This document shows positions 1-9,707 of a stretch of 64,000 nucleotides of DNA, piece by piece. The first letter of the stretch is position 1. Every line of letters begins with the position of its first letter. This DNA is from Paludibacter sp. (GTDB lineage: Bacteria > Bacteroidota > Bacteroidia > Bacteroidales > Paludibacteraceae): positions 1-64,000 of the forward strand of contig JAQTUE010000016.1 in the NCBI GenBank assembly GCA_028710415.1, in the 5' to 3' direction. Position numbers and translations under genes: made by a program. The notes under the pieces are model-generated. The model did no database searches and was not told the origin of the DNA. It saw nothing but the letters and a program-made list of their open reading frames with translations.

Positions 1-171
1 CCGGACTATGCTTTTTTGACTTCCGATGTTACATTTTATAAACTGAACATAAAGTTCCGACTTCCAATTAAAACCGGTTTATTGCTAAATGTTTCAACTG
101 AAGCTGCATTACAGTCCGCAAAAGAGAAGAAGGCATTTTCAACTGGAATAAATATAGCCCTGAATTTTTAA
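1..171 (+). CDS. C-terminal end of an outer-membrane barrel-like protein (partial)
   Basis: The frame is open from base 1 and closes with TAA at 169-171, giving the last 56 residues of a gene that starts before the window. The residues alternate polar and hydrophobic in beta-strand fashion and the protein ends in Leu-Asn-Phe. A terminal aromatic residue after an amphipathic strand is the usual ending of Gram-negative outer-membrane beta-barrels. The family cannot be named from this fragment. It lies 32 bases before the S46 peptidase gene on the same strand, so co-transcription is possible. It could instead be a periplasmic beta protein. Confidence 0.5.
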   Translation, partial: PDYAFLTSDVTFYKLNIKFRLPIKTGLLLNVSTEAALQSAKEKKAFSTGINIALNF

Positions 172-203
172 ATTGAAAAGTAATCATCCTAAAAATAATA
201 AAT

Positions 204-2321
204 ATGATATTTTTGAAAAGAACGTCACTGATAATCCTCTTATTTTCCTGTTTCACCATTGTGAAGGCAGATGAAGGTATGTGGACGATTTCGAACCTGA
301 ATTCTACTTTGGTTCAAAAGATGAAAGATAGTGGATTGCAATTGAGTCCTGAGAAAATTTACAATGAGAAACTGCCTAGCTTAAAGGATGCAGCAATGAT
401 TTTCGACAATGGCTGTACCGCCGAACTGGTATCTGCCAATGGATTGATTTTTACCAATCATCATTGTGGCAGGGATCGGGTACAACAAGTAAGTACTGAT
501 GTGCACAATTATATCCGTGATGGATTTTGGGCCAGTTCCCGAAACACCGAAATTCCAATTAAAGGATTGACTGTGAAATTCCTGATAAAAACAATAGAAG
601 TAACCCAACAGGCAACTGATTTGCTTAAGACAAAATCAAGTCGGAAAGTCATGTCAGAAATTGAAAAACAATATACCGATACTATCAACGGTTATTCAGC
701 CAGCCTGGATGGATATAGTACCGGACAATACTTTGTTGCAGTATATCAGATTTTCAATGATGTCCGTCTGGTAGGTGTACCACCCGAAAGCATTGGTAAT
801 TTTGGAGGCGAAACCGATAACTTTGAATGGCCACGTCAATCGGCTGATTTTTCAGTATTCCGTGTATATGCTAATAAGAATAATTTGCCGGCAAGTTACT
901 CCCCCGAAAATAAACCTTATCAACCAAAGATATTTTTACCGATATCGCTTTCCGGAGTGCATGAAAACGATTTTGAGATGACAATTGGTTTTCCCTGGCA
1001 GACTCAACGGTATATCAATTCATATGATTTGAATGAAGAACAAGAACTAAAAAACCGTGCAACAGTAATTACGAAAGGGAAATTTATTGATGTCCTCAAG
1101 AAAGAAATGGACAGTGACGAAAGCATCCGGTTGAAATACTCGAATAAAAACTTCTCAGCAGGAAATAGTTATAAACTCGCCCTTGGTACCCTGAAGCTGG
1201 TTAATCTTAGCCCGGCGTTAGCTAATAAACAAAAAAACGAACAAGAGTTCCAGGCATGGGTAGATGCCAACCCTGAACGGCAAAAAAAATATGGTAATTG
1301 CCTTTCGATTTTAAAGAAGAATTATGAGCTTCAATACAATCCCAAATATGCTCATGCGGTAATAACTGGAGCATTATTTGCCGATGCCAGCCTGTTTGGC
1401 ATCAGGTCCCGGAATATTGTTGAACTGCTCACTAAAGGTGACACCCAGCTTTTAGACAAAGCTGTAGAAAATTACAGGCAATGGCATACTACATTTGCGA
1501 AAAGTTATGATTTGGCGACAGACAAAAAGATTGCCCGATCCATGATTATACTGGTAAAAAAAGAAGTAAAGAAAGAATATCTGCCTGATTTTTATTCCAT
1601 TATAGAAACCAGGTATCAGGGTAATGTGGATAAATATGTTGATGATTTATATGCAAATTCCATATACTCGACTACTACGGGCATTGATAAATTCCTAAAA
1701 GAACCTACATTGTCAATCAAAGAGGATCCACTTTACATTTTCGGCGTTTCTATTTATGATAAACTTATTGAATTAAGAAAACTGACAGTCGACCAAGGTG
1801 CTGAAATACGGAAAACAAGCCACTTGTATGAAGAAGGTATCAGAGAAAAAGAGGCAGGAATCCTGAAATATCCGGAAGCTAATTTTACGATGCGACTTAC
1901 TTATGGAAAAGTTGGTGGTGCTTCTCCCCGCGATGGGTTGACTTACAAAAGCCAGACTACATTGAAAGGGGTCATTGAGAAAGAAGATTCGACCACTTAC
2001 GAGTTTTTGGTATCTCCCAGACTTAAAGATTTGTATGCCAAAAAAGACTACGGCCGTTATGGGGAAAAGGGGCAGTTATATACTTGTTTCCTGACAAATA
2101 CAGATATCACCGGCGGCAACTCCGGAAGTCCTGTGATGAATGGAAAAGGTGAACTTACAGGTCTTGCTTTTGATGGGAATTGGGAATCACTGGCAGGGAG
2201 CATTATTTATGAACCGGAAAAAAACCGCTCCATAAATGTAGATATCCGGTATGTATTGTTTGTGATCGACAAATTTGCCGGATCAAAATATATCATGAAT
2301 GAATTGACTATAAATAAGTAG
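204..2321 (+). CDS. dpp7: S46 family dipeptidyl-peptidase, DPP7-like
   Basis: Predicted periplasmic serine exopeptidase that removes dipeptides from peptide N-termini. The 705 residues match the usual S46 length. A signal peptide covers about residues 1-22. The chymotrypsin-like triad is visible: His in TNHHCG (about residue 86), Asp in the ETDNFEWPRQSADF segment (about 210-220), and Ser640 in GGNSGSP. In Porphyromonas gingivalis enzymes, the residue 18 after the catalytic Ser sets P1 preference: Gly in DPP7 (hydrophobic P1), Arg in DPP11 (acidic P1). Here that position is Gly in the AFDGNWE segment, so DPP7-type specificity is inferred. The peptidases nearby (M16 at 3.1 kb, PepD at 34 kb) fit an amino-acid-using anaerobe. 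Confidence 0.92.
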   Translation: MIFLKRTSLIILLFSCFTIVKADEGMWTISNLNSTLVQKMKDSGLQLSPEKIYNEKLPSLKDAAMIFDNGCTAELVSANGLIFTNHHCGRDRVQQVSTDVHNYIRDGFWASSRNTEIPIKGLTVKFLIKTIEVTQQATDLLKTKSSRKVMSEIEKQYTDTINGYSASLDGYSTGQYFVAVYQIFNDVRLVGVPPESIGNFGGETDNFEWPRQSADFSVFRVYANKNNLPASYSPENKPYQPKIFLPISLSGVHENDFEMTIGFPWQTQRYINSYDLNEEQELKNRATVITKGKFIDVLKKEMDSDESIRLKYSNKNFSAGNSYKLALGTLKLVNLSPALANKQKNEQEFQAWVDANPERQKKYGNCLSILKKNYELQYNPKYAHAVITGALFADASLFGIRSRNIVELLTKGDTQLLDKAVENYRQWHTTFAKSYDLATDKKIARSMIILVKKEVKKEYLPDFYSIIETRYQGNVDKYVDDLYANSIYSTTTGIDKFLKEPTLSIKEDPLYIFGVSIYDKLIELRKLTVDQGAEIRKTSHLYEEGIREKEAGILKYPEANFTMRLTYGKVGGASPRDGLTYKSQTTLKGVIEKEDSTTYEFLVSPRLKDLYAKKDYGRYGEKGQLYTCFLTNTDITGGNSGSPVMNGKGELTGLAFDGNWESLAGSIIYEPEKNRSINVDIRYVLFVIDKFAGSKYIMNELTINK

Positions 2322-2354
2322 ATTTTGAACGCTAACAATTTAAAATTAAACAAG

Positions 2355-2942
2355 ATGAAAAAACAATTAATCGCGTTGCTAGTACTATTTGCTGCAACCA
2401 ACTTCTTATCGCTAAGTAATGCATCTACTCCGGTAGAGAATGTAAAAGTGTATTCTGTTGAAGAAATTATTGAAATGGCTCCTAAATTAGTTGGACAGAC
2501 TGTCCAGGTAAAAGGGTTGGTTCAGCACATTTGTGACAAAACAGGTCGTAAGTTGTTTCTTGCAACTGCGGATGGCTCAAAAACATTCCGTTTTAATGCA
2601 GGTGATAAAATTGACGTTTTTAATGAAAATGCCTTGGACAGCACCGTACTTGCTATTGGAGTTATTGTAGAACAAAAAATGACACTTGAAGACCTGAACA
2701 AACAAGAAGCAACTTTAATTGCTGCAGAAAAAGTGGCAAAAGCCAAAAAAACAAAAGTCCAGGAAGTTGCCGACCATTGTACTTCTGAAGCGAAAGCCAA
2801 TGGTGAGAATGTTACTGTAACACCACTGCAACGTGTTCAAATACTAAAGGATAAATTAAACAAACAAATTCAGGAAGGTAAGAACAATTATCTGTCGTTT
2901 TATAACGCAGATAAATGTAATGAATACCACATCATTAAATAA
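2355..2942 (+). CDS. secreted protein with a probable OB-fold-like domain
   Basis: A 195-residue protein with a clear signal peptide (MKKQLIALLVLF, Ala-rich c-region to about residue 24). The ATG at 2355 is chosen over an in-frame TTG at 2325 because the signal peptide begins there. Residues about 30-120 (VGQTVQVKGLVQHICDK, then KLFLATADGS and FRFNAGDKI) resemble small OB-fold domains of the tRNA_anti-like or CcmE-like kind that occur in secreted Bacteroidota proteins. The rest is Lys/Glu-rich and probably helical, with single cysteines. It follows the S46 gene by 33 bases and precedes the M16 peptidase. The function is unknown and the fold call is by eye. Confidence 0.7.
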   Translation: MKKQLIALLVLFAATNFLSLSNASTPVENVKVYSVEEIIEMAPKLVGQTVQVKGLVQHICDKTGRKLFLATADGSKTFRFNAGDKIDVFNENALDSTVLAIGVIVEQKMTLEDLNKQEATLIAAEKVAKAKKTKVQEVADHCTSEAKANGENVTVTPLQRVQILKDKLNKQIQEGKNNYLSFYNADKCNEYHIIK

Positions 2943-2966
2943 CACTTCCTTGATTTGTTAAGCTAA

Positions 2967-3017
2967 ATCCCAATGGATGGAATAAATGAAAATTTTTTAT
3001 TCCATCCCAAAGGGATT
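2967..3017 (+). terminator. hairpin between the OB-fold-like gene and the M16 gene
   Basis: A perfect 12-bp stem (GGATGGAATAAA at 2975-2986 with its complement at 2996-3007) is flanked by outer AATCCC/GGGATT arms (2967-2972, 3012-3017). No long T-tract follows, so it may be a weak terminator or an mRNA-processing hairpin. Confidence 0.5.
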
Positions 3018-3099
3018 GCTATGCATATCTTTTAAGGAAGAGTGAAGTTTAATGTTTCATTTATACCATTTTTTCAATACAATATTAATAATAAATAGT

Positions 3100-5904
3100 A
3101 TGAGATTAATCAAATTAATTTTAATTTTTTGCTTTGGGATTTTTATATCGGGCGTTGCTCAAAAATACAACCTCAGCGATCAACTTTCGGTAGATAAAAA
3201 CATAAGAGTCGGGAAATTACCCAATGGGTTAACCTACTATATACGAAAAAACATAGTTCCAAAAGACAGGGTTGAGTTGCGCTTAGCCATCAATGCTGGC
3301 TCTATACTTGAAGATGATGATCAACAGGGACTGGCACATTTTACCGAACATATGGCTTTTAATGGAACAAAGCATTTTAGTAAAAATGAATTGATTAGTT
3401 ATCTTCAATCCGTAGGCATTAAATTTGGAAAGGATCTGAATGCGTATACCAGTTTCAATGAAACGGTGTATCGATTATTGGTGCCAACCGAAAAAGAAGA
3501 AGTGGTTGACAATGCTCTGTTGGTCCTGGAAGACTGGGCACACAACATTACTTTCGATCCTAAAGAGATAGAAAGTGAACGCGGAGTGATTACTGAGGAA
3601 TGGCGTATAGGCAGGGGCGCCAACCAAAGGTTACAAGATGTGTATTTCCCGGTTGTATACCATCAGTCCCGATATGCACAACGTTTACCTATTGGTAAAA
3701 AGGAAGTTATTGACGGGTTCAAGCCAGAAACAATTCGCCGTTATTATAATGACTGGTATCGTCCTGATTTAATGGCTGTAGTTGTAGTAGGTGATATAGA
3801 TGTGGACAAATATGAACAAAAAATAAAAGATCATTTCAATACGATTCCAACACGTACCACTGAAAGGCCACGTCCTGTTTTTGATGTTCCCAATCATTCT
3901 TCTACATTATTTTCTATCAATACCGATAAGGAGGCAACACAAACACAGGTGATGGTTTATTCCAAAACCGGACACAAAGACGAAACGACTCTTGGCGATT
4001 ATCGTGGCTTTATTATTGAGCAGTTATATCATTTAATACTAAACGAACGTTTAGGCGAATTGGGACGCTCTGAAAATCCTCCATATGTTTCGGCAAACTC
4101 CCATTATCAGGCAATTGCTCGAAATAAGGATGCCTTTAATGTTTCGGCAAGAGTAAAACAAGATGGTGTGGAACGAGGACTGAAAGCCATTTTGGAAGAA
4201 GTGGAACGGGTAAAAAGATTCGGTTTTACAGAAAGTGAACTCGATCGTGCAAAGAAAAATGTATTTACGAAATACGAACGCACCTATAATGAAAGAGATA
4301 AATCGGAATCGGATGGTTATGCTTCAGAACTTGTTCGTAACTTTTTAGCCAAGGAGCCAATTCCTGGTGTCCCTTTCGAATGCGAATTTGAGAAAAATCA
4401 ATTGCCTACTATCACCTTGAAAGAAGTGAATGATTTCGACAATACATTTTTATCTGATTCAAACCGTGTGATTGTTGTCACAGGCCCTGCAAAAGAAGGA
4501 GTGAAAATGCCAACGGAAGAAAGTTTGCTTGCTATCGTGAACCAGGTGCCTAAGACCGAACTTACAGCTCTTGAAGATAAAAAGGTAACCTTTGTATGGC
4601 CGGGAAAAAAACCGACACCAGGTACCATTGTTAAGGAAGAAAAAGACGAATCACTTAATATGACAACCCTCACCTTGTCGAATGGTGCTAAAGTGTTTTT
4701 AAAACCAACAGATTTTAAAAATGATGAAATTTATGGTATTGCTTATAGCAAAGGTGGACACAGCTTATGCAGTGATTCCGATTTCTATTCTGCTATTTAT
4801 GCTTCCACTCTGGTTAATGAAAGTGGCATAGCTAATTTATCAAAAACGGATAAAATGAAAGCATTTGTTGGAAAAGAAGTCTCGGTATCTCCCTTTATTA
4901 ATGCAACCAGTGAAGGACTTAGCGGCAAAACCAGTCCTAAAGATCTCGAAACATTTATGCAATTGACGAACCTCTATTTTACACAGGCTCAAATAGACAG
5001 TACTGCATTTAAAACCTTTATCACTAAAACCAAATCGAGCTTATCTACCCTGCAGCTCAATCCTCAGAAGTACTTCGAGGATCAGGTCTCACGAACTATG
5101 TCCTGTAATAATCCTCGTGGTGGTGGTTTCCCCACTCCAGCCGATTTGGATAAAGTGGATATGAATCGTTCGCTTGAAATATACAAAGAACGGTTTGCTA
5201 ATGCCGGAGATTTTAACTTTGTTTTTGTAGGTTCATTTAATCCCGATCAAATCAAACCACTGATCGAAACATATATTGCCAGCCTACCTGCTACTAAAGG
5301 TCATGAAAAATGTAAAGACCTGGGCATTCGTCCTCCAAAAGGCAAGGTCGAAAAGGTTGTCAATAAAGGTTCTGATCAGAAAAGCAGCGTAAACCTGACA
5401 TTTACCAATGCCGTTAAATTCACGGACAAAGAAGAATACCTGCTTGAATCGTTGAATGACGTCCTGACCATCAAGTTTATGGAGAATTTACGTGAAAAGA
5501 AAAGTGGAGTATACGGTGTCCGTTCTTCGGGGAGGGTAAATAAATTCCCGTACGAAAACTATGTGGAACATGTAACCTTCCAATGTGCGCCTGAAAACGT
5601 AGAATCACTCATTACAGCTGCTCTTGATGAGATTGAAAAGGTGAAAAAAAATGGGGTAGATGACAAAGACCTCACCAAGGTTCGACTAGCTCAAAAGAAC
5701 GAACTTGAAATGAATTTGAAGACCAATGTATACTGGGCCAATGAAATGACCAGTGATGTAGTGAATGGTAAGAAAATAACTGACGGAAAGGACGGATTCC
5801 AGCAAATAGAACAATTGTCTTCCAAGGATTTGCAACAATTTGCAAAGAAGATCTTTGGCAGTAATTATAGCCGTTTTGTGTTACTTCCCGAAATTAAAAA
5901 GTAA
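3100..5904 (+). CDS. M16 family zinc metallopeptidase (PqqL-like, two-lobed)
   Basis: A periplasmic or outer-membrane-associated peptidase of the insulinase/pitrilysin family. The ATG at 3100 starts a signal peptide (MRLIKLILIFCFGIFISG) and is preferred over the upstream in-frame start at 3052. The inverted zinc motif HxxEH is intact as HFTEH in GLAHFTEHMAFNG, about residue 80 of the mature reading, with the third-ligand Glu in the ESERGVITEEW segment downstream. About 934 residues give two tandem M16 halves. The C-terminal half (from about residue 520) lacks HxxEH, as is usual for the non-catalytic lobe. An FMN-binding-domain gene follows 24 bases downstream, so the two probably share a transcript. 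Confidence 0.93.
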   Translation: MRLIKLILIFCFGIFISGVAQKYNLSDQLSVDKNIRVGKLPNGLTYYIRKNIVPKDRVELRLAINAGSILEDDDQQGLAHFTEHMAFNGTKHFSKNELISYLQSVGIKFGKDLNAYTSFNETVYRLLVPTEKEEVVDNALLVLEDWAHNITFDPKEIESERGVITEEWRIGRGANQRLQDVYFPVVYHQSRYAQRLPIGKKEVIDGFKPETIRRYYNDWYRPDLMAVVVVGDIDVDKYEQKIKDHFNTIPTRTTERPRPVFDVPNHSSTLFSINTDKEATQTQVMVYSKTGHKDETTLGDYRGFIIEQLYHLILNERLGELGRSENPPYVSANSHYQAIARNKDAFNVSARVKQDGVERGLKAILEEVERVKRFGFTESELDRAKKNVFTKYERTYNERDKSESDGYASELVRNFLAKEPIPGVPFECEFEKNQLPTITLKEVNDFDNTFLSDSNRVIVVTGPAKEGVKMPTEESLLAIVNQVPKTELTALEDKKVTFVWPGKKPTPGTIVKEEKDESLNMTTLTLSNGAKVFLKPTDFKNDEIYGIAYSKGGHSLCSDSDFYSAIYASTLVNESGIANLSKTDKMKAFVGKEVSVSPFINATSEGLSGKTSPKDLETFMQLTNLYFTQAQIDSTAFKTFITKTKSSLSTLQLNPQKYFEDQVSRTMSCNNPRGGGFPTPADLDKVDMNRSLEIYKERFANAGDFNFVFVGSFNPDQIKPLIETYIASLPATKGHEKCKDLGIRPPKGKVEKVVNKGSDQKSSVNLTFTNAVKFTDKEEYLLESLNDVLTIKFMENLREKKSGVYGVRSSGRVNKFPYENYVEHVTFQCAPENVESLITAALDEIEKVKKNGVDDKDLTKVRLAQKNELEMNLKTNVYWANEMTSDVVNGKKITDGKDGFQQIEQLSSKDLQQFAKKIFGSNYSRFVLLPEIKK

Positions 5905-5928
5905 TAATAAGTAGAATTAAATTTTTAG

Positions 5929-6453
5929 ATGATGTTTAAAAAATTTCTAATTGTGCTGGTTTTATTTTCCAGTGCCCTTCATGGACAAGAAAGAGTACGG
6001 GATCCCAAAGATAAGAAACCAGTTTTCCATGAAGTATCAAATCAGGATGTAGTAAAAAGTATTTATCCCGAAGCAGTTAAGGTGGAGAAGGTGAATGATT
6101 ATTGGTATCGTGTTTTAGATACTGAAAATAAACCTTTAGGATATGCTATGTCGAGTGTTCCTTATTGCCTTAATATTAAGGGATATAACAACCATACACC
6201 GGTTATGATACTAACAGATAAAAAATGGATCATAAAAAAAGTAGCCCTGCTCTCAAACTGGGAAACTTTAAGTTATATCCGCAAGCTGGAGAAGAAAGGA
6301 TTCTTTAATTTATGGGTTGGAAAAACTCTCAGTGAAGCAAAATCTGTAAAGCCGGATGGATATACCGGAGCTACCATGACTGTAGTGGCTGTAACAAAGA
6401 ATGTTGATTTTCTTCTTAAAAAAGGGGGGAAAGCCTTGCCGGTAAAGAATTAA
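5929..6453 (+). CDS. secreted FMN-binding-domain protein (RnfG/NqrC-like)
   Basis: A 174-residue protein with a signal peptide (to about residue 19, ending HGQ) and a C-terminal FMN_bind-like domain. The motif TGATMT in GYTGATMTVVAV fits the flavinylation pattern [S/T/D]GA[T/S]x[S/T], in which ApbE links FMN covalently to the Thr. The Trp/Tyr-rich segment around NDYWYRVLD and the PVMILTD strand also fit this family. Such proteins carry electrons outside the cytoplasm, either in Rnf/Nqr complexes or as stand-alone flavoproteins. No rnf, nqr or apbE gene is in view, so the partner is unknown. It lies directly after the M16 gene and before a strong hairpin. Confidence 0.75.
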   Translation: MMFKKFLIVLVLFSSALHGQERVRDPKDKKPVFHEVSNQDVVKSIYPEAVKVEKVNDYWYRVLDTENKPLGYAMSSVPYCLNIKGYNNHTPVMILTDKKWIIKKVALLSNWETLSYIRKLEKKGFFNLWVGKTLSEAKSVKPDGYTGATMTVVAVTKNVDFLLKKGGKALPVKN

Positions 6454-6478
6454 ATTTAGAATGAAACCTGACTATATT

Positions 6479-6512
6479 AAAAATGGAATATGCCAATGCT
6501 TGTTCCATTTTT
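6479..6512 (+). terminator. Rho-independent terminator after the FMN-binding gene
   Basis: A 10-bp perfect stem (AAAAATGGAA at 6479-6488, complement at 6503-6512) around a 14-base loop. The descending arm ends in a T run. It probably ends the transcript of the M16 and FMN-binding genes. Confidence 0.75.
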
Positions 6513-6775
6513 AAAATAGCAGTTTGATACAAAAAGGTGGTTCACGTAAAGTTCCTAAATTAATAATTGACAATTTGCGAGTACTTTTTCATAAAGAAAT
6601 ATGATAATAAAAGGGTATCATTTTTAGTGTCAAACAGCTATAAAAGTTTTGAATACCAATGAACAAATTATAGTGTTGTATTGTCCAAAACAGGTTCACA
6701 TGATAGGTCAATTAATTAGTAAATAGAACAAATTCAATCGCATGCATCATGGTGAGTGTATTGCAAGAAAAGCAA

Positions 6776-6783
6776 TAAGTTTG
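6776..6783 (+). promoter_or_regulatory. possible -7 element of the beta-helix gene
   Basis: TAAGTTTG fits the Bacteroides-type -7 consensus TAnnTTTG and lies 65 bases before the ATG at 6848, but no TTG is found at the right distance upstream. The rest of 6513-6847 is AT-rich and shows no gene. Confidence 0.4.
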
Positions 6784-6847
6784 TAAAAGCTAACGTGCAA
6801 TAACTCTCATTTAAAATTCCACAACAAACAATTTAATAATTAAAAGT

Positions 6848-9640
6848 ATGAAACACTTTACTTCAAAATTTCTTTTGATTGCTTTGTTCGCCTTTTTAGG
6901 CTTGAGCGCAATTGCACAAACAACCATTCAGGTTGGAGCAGGTAGTACCTACACCAAAATTCAAAGTGCTTATGACAACGGAATACCGGCTGATATTACT
7001 TCCGCAGGTGCTTACGTGATTGAACTTCAGGCGGATTATAATCCTGCCGGTGAAACCTATCCCATTACCCTGGGAGCTAAAACAGGAGCTAGTGCTACCA
7101 ATTCTATTACCATTAAACCGGCCACAGGAGTAACGAAAACGTTGAGTTGCCCCAATCAAACGGTTAACTTACCCGGTTGTGTGATTAATTCTGGAACTTC
7201 CATCACTGTGCCTGACGGTACCGGACTTTCAAACAGTATATATATTTCAAATGTCAAATATACCACTGCGATTCTAGGAGTGAGTGGAACAACAGTAACT
7301 GTTGGAACACAAACAACAACGAGCGGAACCTATGACATGGTTGCAGGTCCGGCTGTAGGAACAACAACCCTATACTTAAACGGCGCACAATTTGTGACCA
7401 TTGATGGGGTTGACAGAACAGGAACTACCCAACTAATCATTGACAATCCAAATAGAATAGCCTCCCAGAGTATTTTATTTAAAAACGATGCTTCGAACAA
7501 TACCATAAAAAACTGTACCGTGAAAGGCGCAAGTCAAATTTCAATTGCTGCTGTAACCGGAACAATATTTGATAATGGTACAATTTATATTTATAATACA
7601 ACTTCTACAGCTCCGGAAAAAGGGAATGATAACAATACGATCGATCATTGTGATATCGTTAATGGAAGTTCAATTCCTCTTACACATGTTTGCATCAGCG
7701 GATCTGCCACAGCCACAAATGACAACAATAAAATTACCAATTGTAATTTAGACAATGCTTGTTTGACTGTTAATACCTCAACTCTTACACCGGGTTATGT
7801 TGTGGTTTCTTCAAATACAACCAATACCGAGATCTCGAATAACCGAATGTATGCATCTGGAACGATAAGTCCAGCAGGCACCTATTCATATGGAATTATA
7901 ACTTCAAGTGGAATAAATACAAGTATCACTTCGAATATCGTAGGATATGGGGCTAAAGATGGATCTGGGAAATTTACTATTCCTGCAACTGCAACTGGAC
8001 CTTTGATGGCTGGGATTTATATAAAAGCAGGTTCCGCTACCGTTACGAATAATACAGTTGCAGGTTTTAATATCTTCTGCATGAACTTTAGTGGCATTTG
8101 GTTAGCAACAACAGCTAGTGGATCTGTAACGGGGAATGTGATCAATGATATTAAAAGTTCCACTACTTATCATACAGTGGCATTAGCCGGAATCTATTCA
8201 CAAACTTCAGGTACTGTTAGCTATTCAAATAATACGATCAGTAATTTTTCGAACGTGAATACATTAGCTTCTGACTTTGCCATGACAAAAGGACTCTATG
8301 TCGCAACTGCCTCTTCGTCAACGGCAAGTGGAAATACAATCTTCAATCTTACTGCAGGAGATCCTTCAGCAACAGCTCTTTCTAATCTGGCAATTGGAAT
8401 TGATGCAACAAAGAATATCGCTACTATTGAAAAAAATCTCATTTATAATATCAATGCTTTTAGTACTGCTAATACTGCCGTGATAAATGGAATAAAATTA
8501 AATGCAGGTGTTGATGCCGGATTTACCATCAAAAATAACGTGATTCGATTGGGAACTGATGTATTATCAAATGCCAACATTTATGGTATCTATCAAATTG
8601 CTGCTACGGCAGCAACCAATAAATTCTATATTTATCACAACAGCGTTTACATTGGGGGTACAGCACCTTCAACCACTCCTGTAGCAACCTATGCTTATAA
8701 CCGGACTACATCCGGCATTGTAGGAGTCATCGATTTGCGTAATAATATCTTATCGAACCAACGTGTTCAGGGTGCAGCTGAAAATCATTATGCTGTAGGA
8801 TTGTTGGCAGCCACTGATTTAGGGACAAGCAATTATAATATTTATCAATACAACGGCCAGTTTGGAATCATTGGTGCAACTAATAAGGCTGATCTGACAG
8901 CATGGCAAGGTGCTCTATATGCTGGCAATGATGCCAACAGTTATTCTTCGAATCCGCAATTTGTGGCACCAACGGCAGCTACTCCTGATTTGAAGATAAT
9001 CCCGAATGTCTATTCGGATGTTGATGCAAAAGGTTTTGATTTATCGGTAGTGGATGACTATTTTGGTTCAACCCGCAGCGGATTGTCTCCAACTGATATC
9101 GGAGCCTATGCATATACTTCGGATCTTGTAGCTCCAACAGTGACGATAAGTTCTACAACTCCAGAAATAACTAACGTTAATCCAATCCCTGTTACAATTA
9201 CTTTTAGTGAAGCAGTCACAGGTTTTGACATTACTGATTTAAATGTATCGAATGGTAATGCCGGTAATTTTGTTGCTGTAAATGCTACTACGTATACTGC
9301 GGATATTACACCTGCAGCCTATGGCCTTATAACTGTTGATATTGCGGCCGGTGCAGCCAGTGATGCCGTAACAAACGGCAATGTCGCAGCCACACAATTT
9401 ACACGTACGTATGATTTAGGCTCTGATGTACAAAATGTAAAAAGCCAGGTATTTGCTTATCCATCAAATAATGGAATTGTTATTATCGCTAAGCCGGGCC
9501 AGAATGCAACCATTTATTCCGCAACAGGCCAATTGGTCAAGAAATCAACCTTGTCTTCTGATAAAACCTTCATTGCTCTTCCACAAGGACTTTATGTTGT
9601 GTCGGTTGAAGCCTTTAAGTCAAAAGTTTTGGTGAAGTAA
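6848..9640 (+). CDS. large secreted parallel beta-helix protein with Ig-like and T9SS sorting domains
   Basis: A 930-residue surface or secreted protein. It has a signal peptide at 1-23 (FLGLSAIAQ). About residues 25-720 are rich in short Asn/Thr/Ser strands with NNTI, NNT and GIY turns, typical of right-handed parallel beta-helix folds (pectate-lyase or NosD-like). At about 765-858 there is one bacterial Ig-like domain (APTVTISSTTPE, then ITFSEAVTGFDITDLNV) of the Big_12 type. At about 861-930 there is a type A T9SS C-terminal domain ending SKVLVK. Export by T9SS with anchoring to A-LPS or release is inferred from that tail. Beta-helix proteins are often polysaccharide lyases or adhesins, but no catalytic residues can be assigned. 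It is flanked by terminators, so it is probably monocistronic. Confidence 0.85.
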   Translation: MKHFTSKFLLIALFAFLGLSAIAQTTIQVGAGSTYTKIQSAYDNGIPADITSAGAYVIELQADYNPAGETYPITLGAKTGASATNSITIKPATGVTKTLSCPNQTVNLPGCVINSGTSITVPDGTGLSNSIYISNVKYTTAILGVSGTTVTVGTQTTTSGTYDMVAGPAVGTTTLYLNGAQFVTIDGVDRTGTTQLIIDNPNRIASQSILFKNDASNNTIKNCTVKGASQISIAAVTGTIFDNGTIYIYNTTSTAPEKGNDNNTIDHCDIVNGSSIPLTHVCISGSATATNDNNKITNCNLDNACLTVNTSTLTPGYVVVSSNTTNTEISNNRMYASGTISPAGTYSYGIITSSGINTSITSNIVGYGAKDGSGKFTIPATATGPLMAGIYIKAGSATVTNNTVAGFNIFCMNFSGIWLATTASGSVTGNVINDIKSSTTYHTVALAGIYSQTSGTVSYSNNTISNFSNVNTLASDFAMTKGLYVATASSSTASGNTIFNLTAGDPSATALSNLAIGIDATKNIATIEKNLIYNINAFSTANTAVINGIKLNAGVDAGFTIKNNVIRLGTDVLSNANIYGIYQIAATAATNKFYIYHNSVYIGGTAPSTTPVATYAYNRTTSGIVGVIDLRNNILSNQRVQGAAENHYAVGLLAATDLGTSNYNIYQYNGQFGIIGATNKADLTAWQGALYAGNDANSYSSNPQFVAPTAATPDLKIIPNVYSDVDAKGFDLSVVDDYFGSTRSGLSPTDIGAYAYTSDLVAPTVTISSTTPEITNVNPIPVTITFSEAVTGFDITDLNVSNGNAGNFVAVNATTYTADITPAAYGLITVDIAAGAASDAVTNGNVAATQFTRTYDLGSDVQNVKSQVFAYPSNNGIVIIAKPGQNATIYSATGQLVKKSTLSSDKTFIALPQGLYVVSVEAFKSKVLVK

Positions 9641-9669
9641 ATGTAATTTTATAATTGAATATCAGTGTG

Positions 9670-9707
9670 GCCGTATCTTTAATAGAGGTACGGCTGCTTT
9701 GTTTTTT
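9670..9707 (+). terminator. Rho-independent terminator after the beta-helix gene
   Basis: The stem GCCGTA/TACGGC (9670-9675 with 9689-9694) is followed by a T-rich tail including six consecutive T. It lies 30 bases after the stop codon. Confidence 0.75.

Noticed and set aside
2325-2354. TTG start giving ten extra residues for the OB-fold-like protein
   Set aside because: The signal peptide begins at the ATG at 2355.
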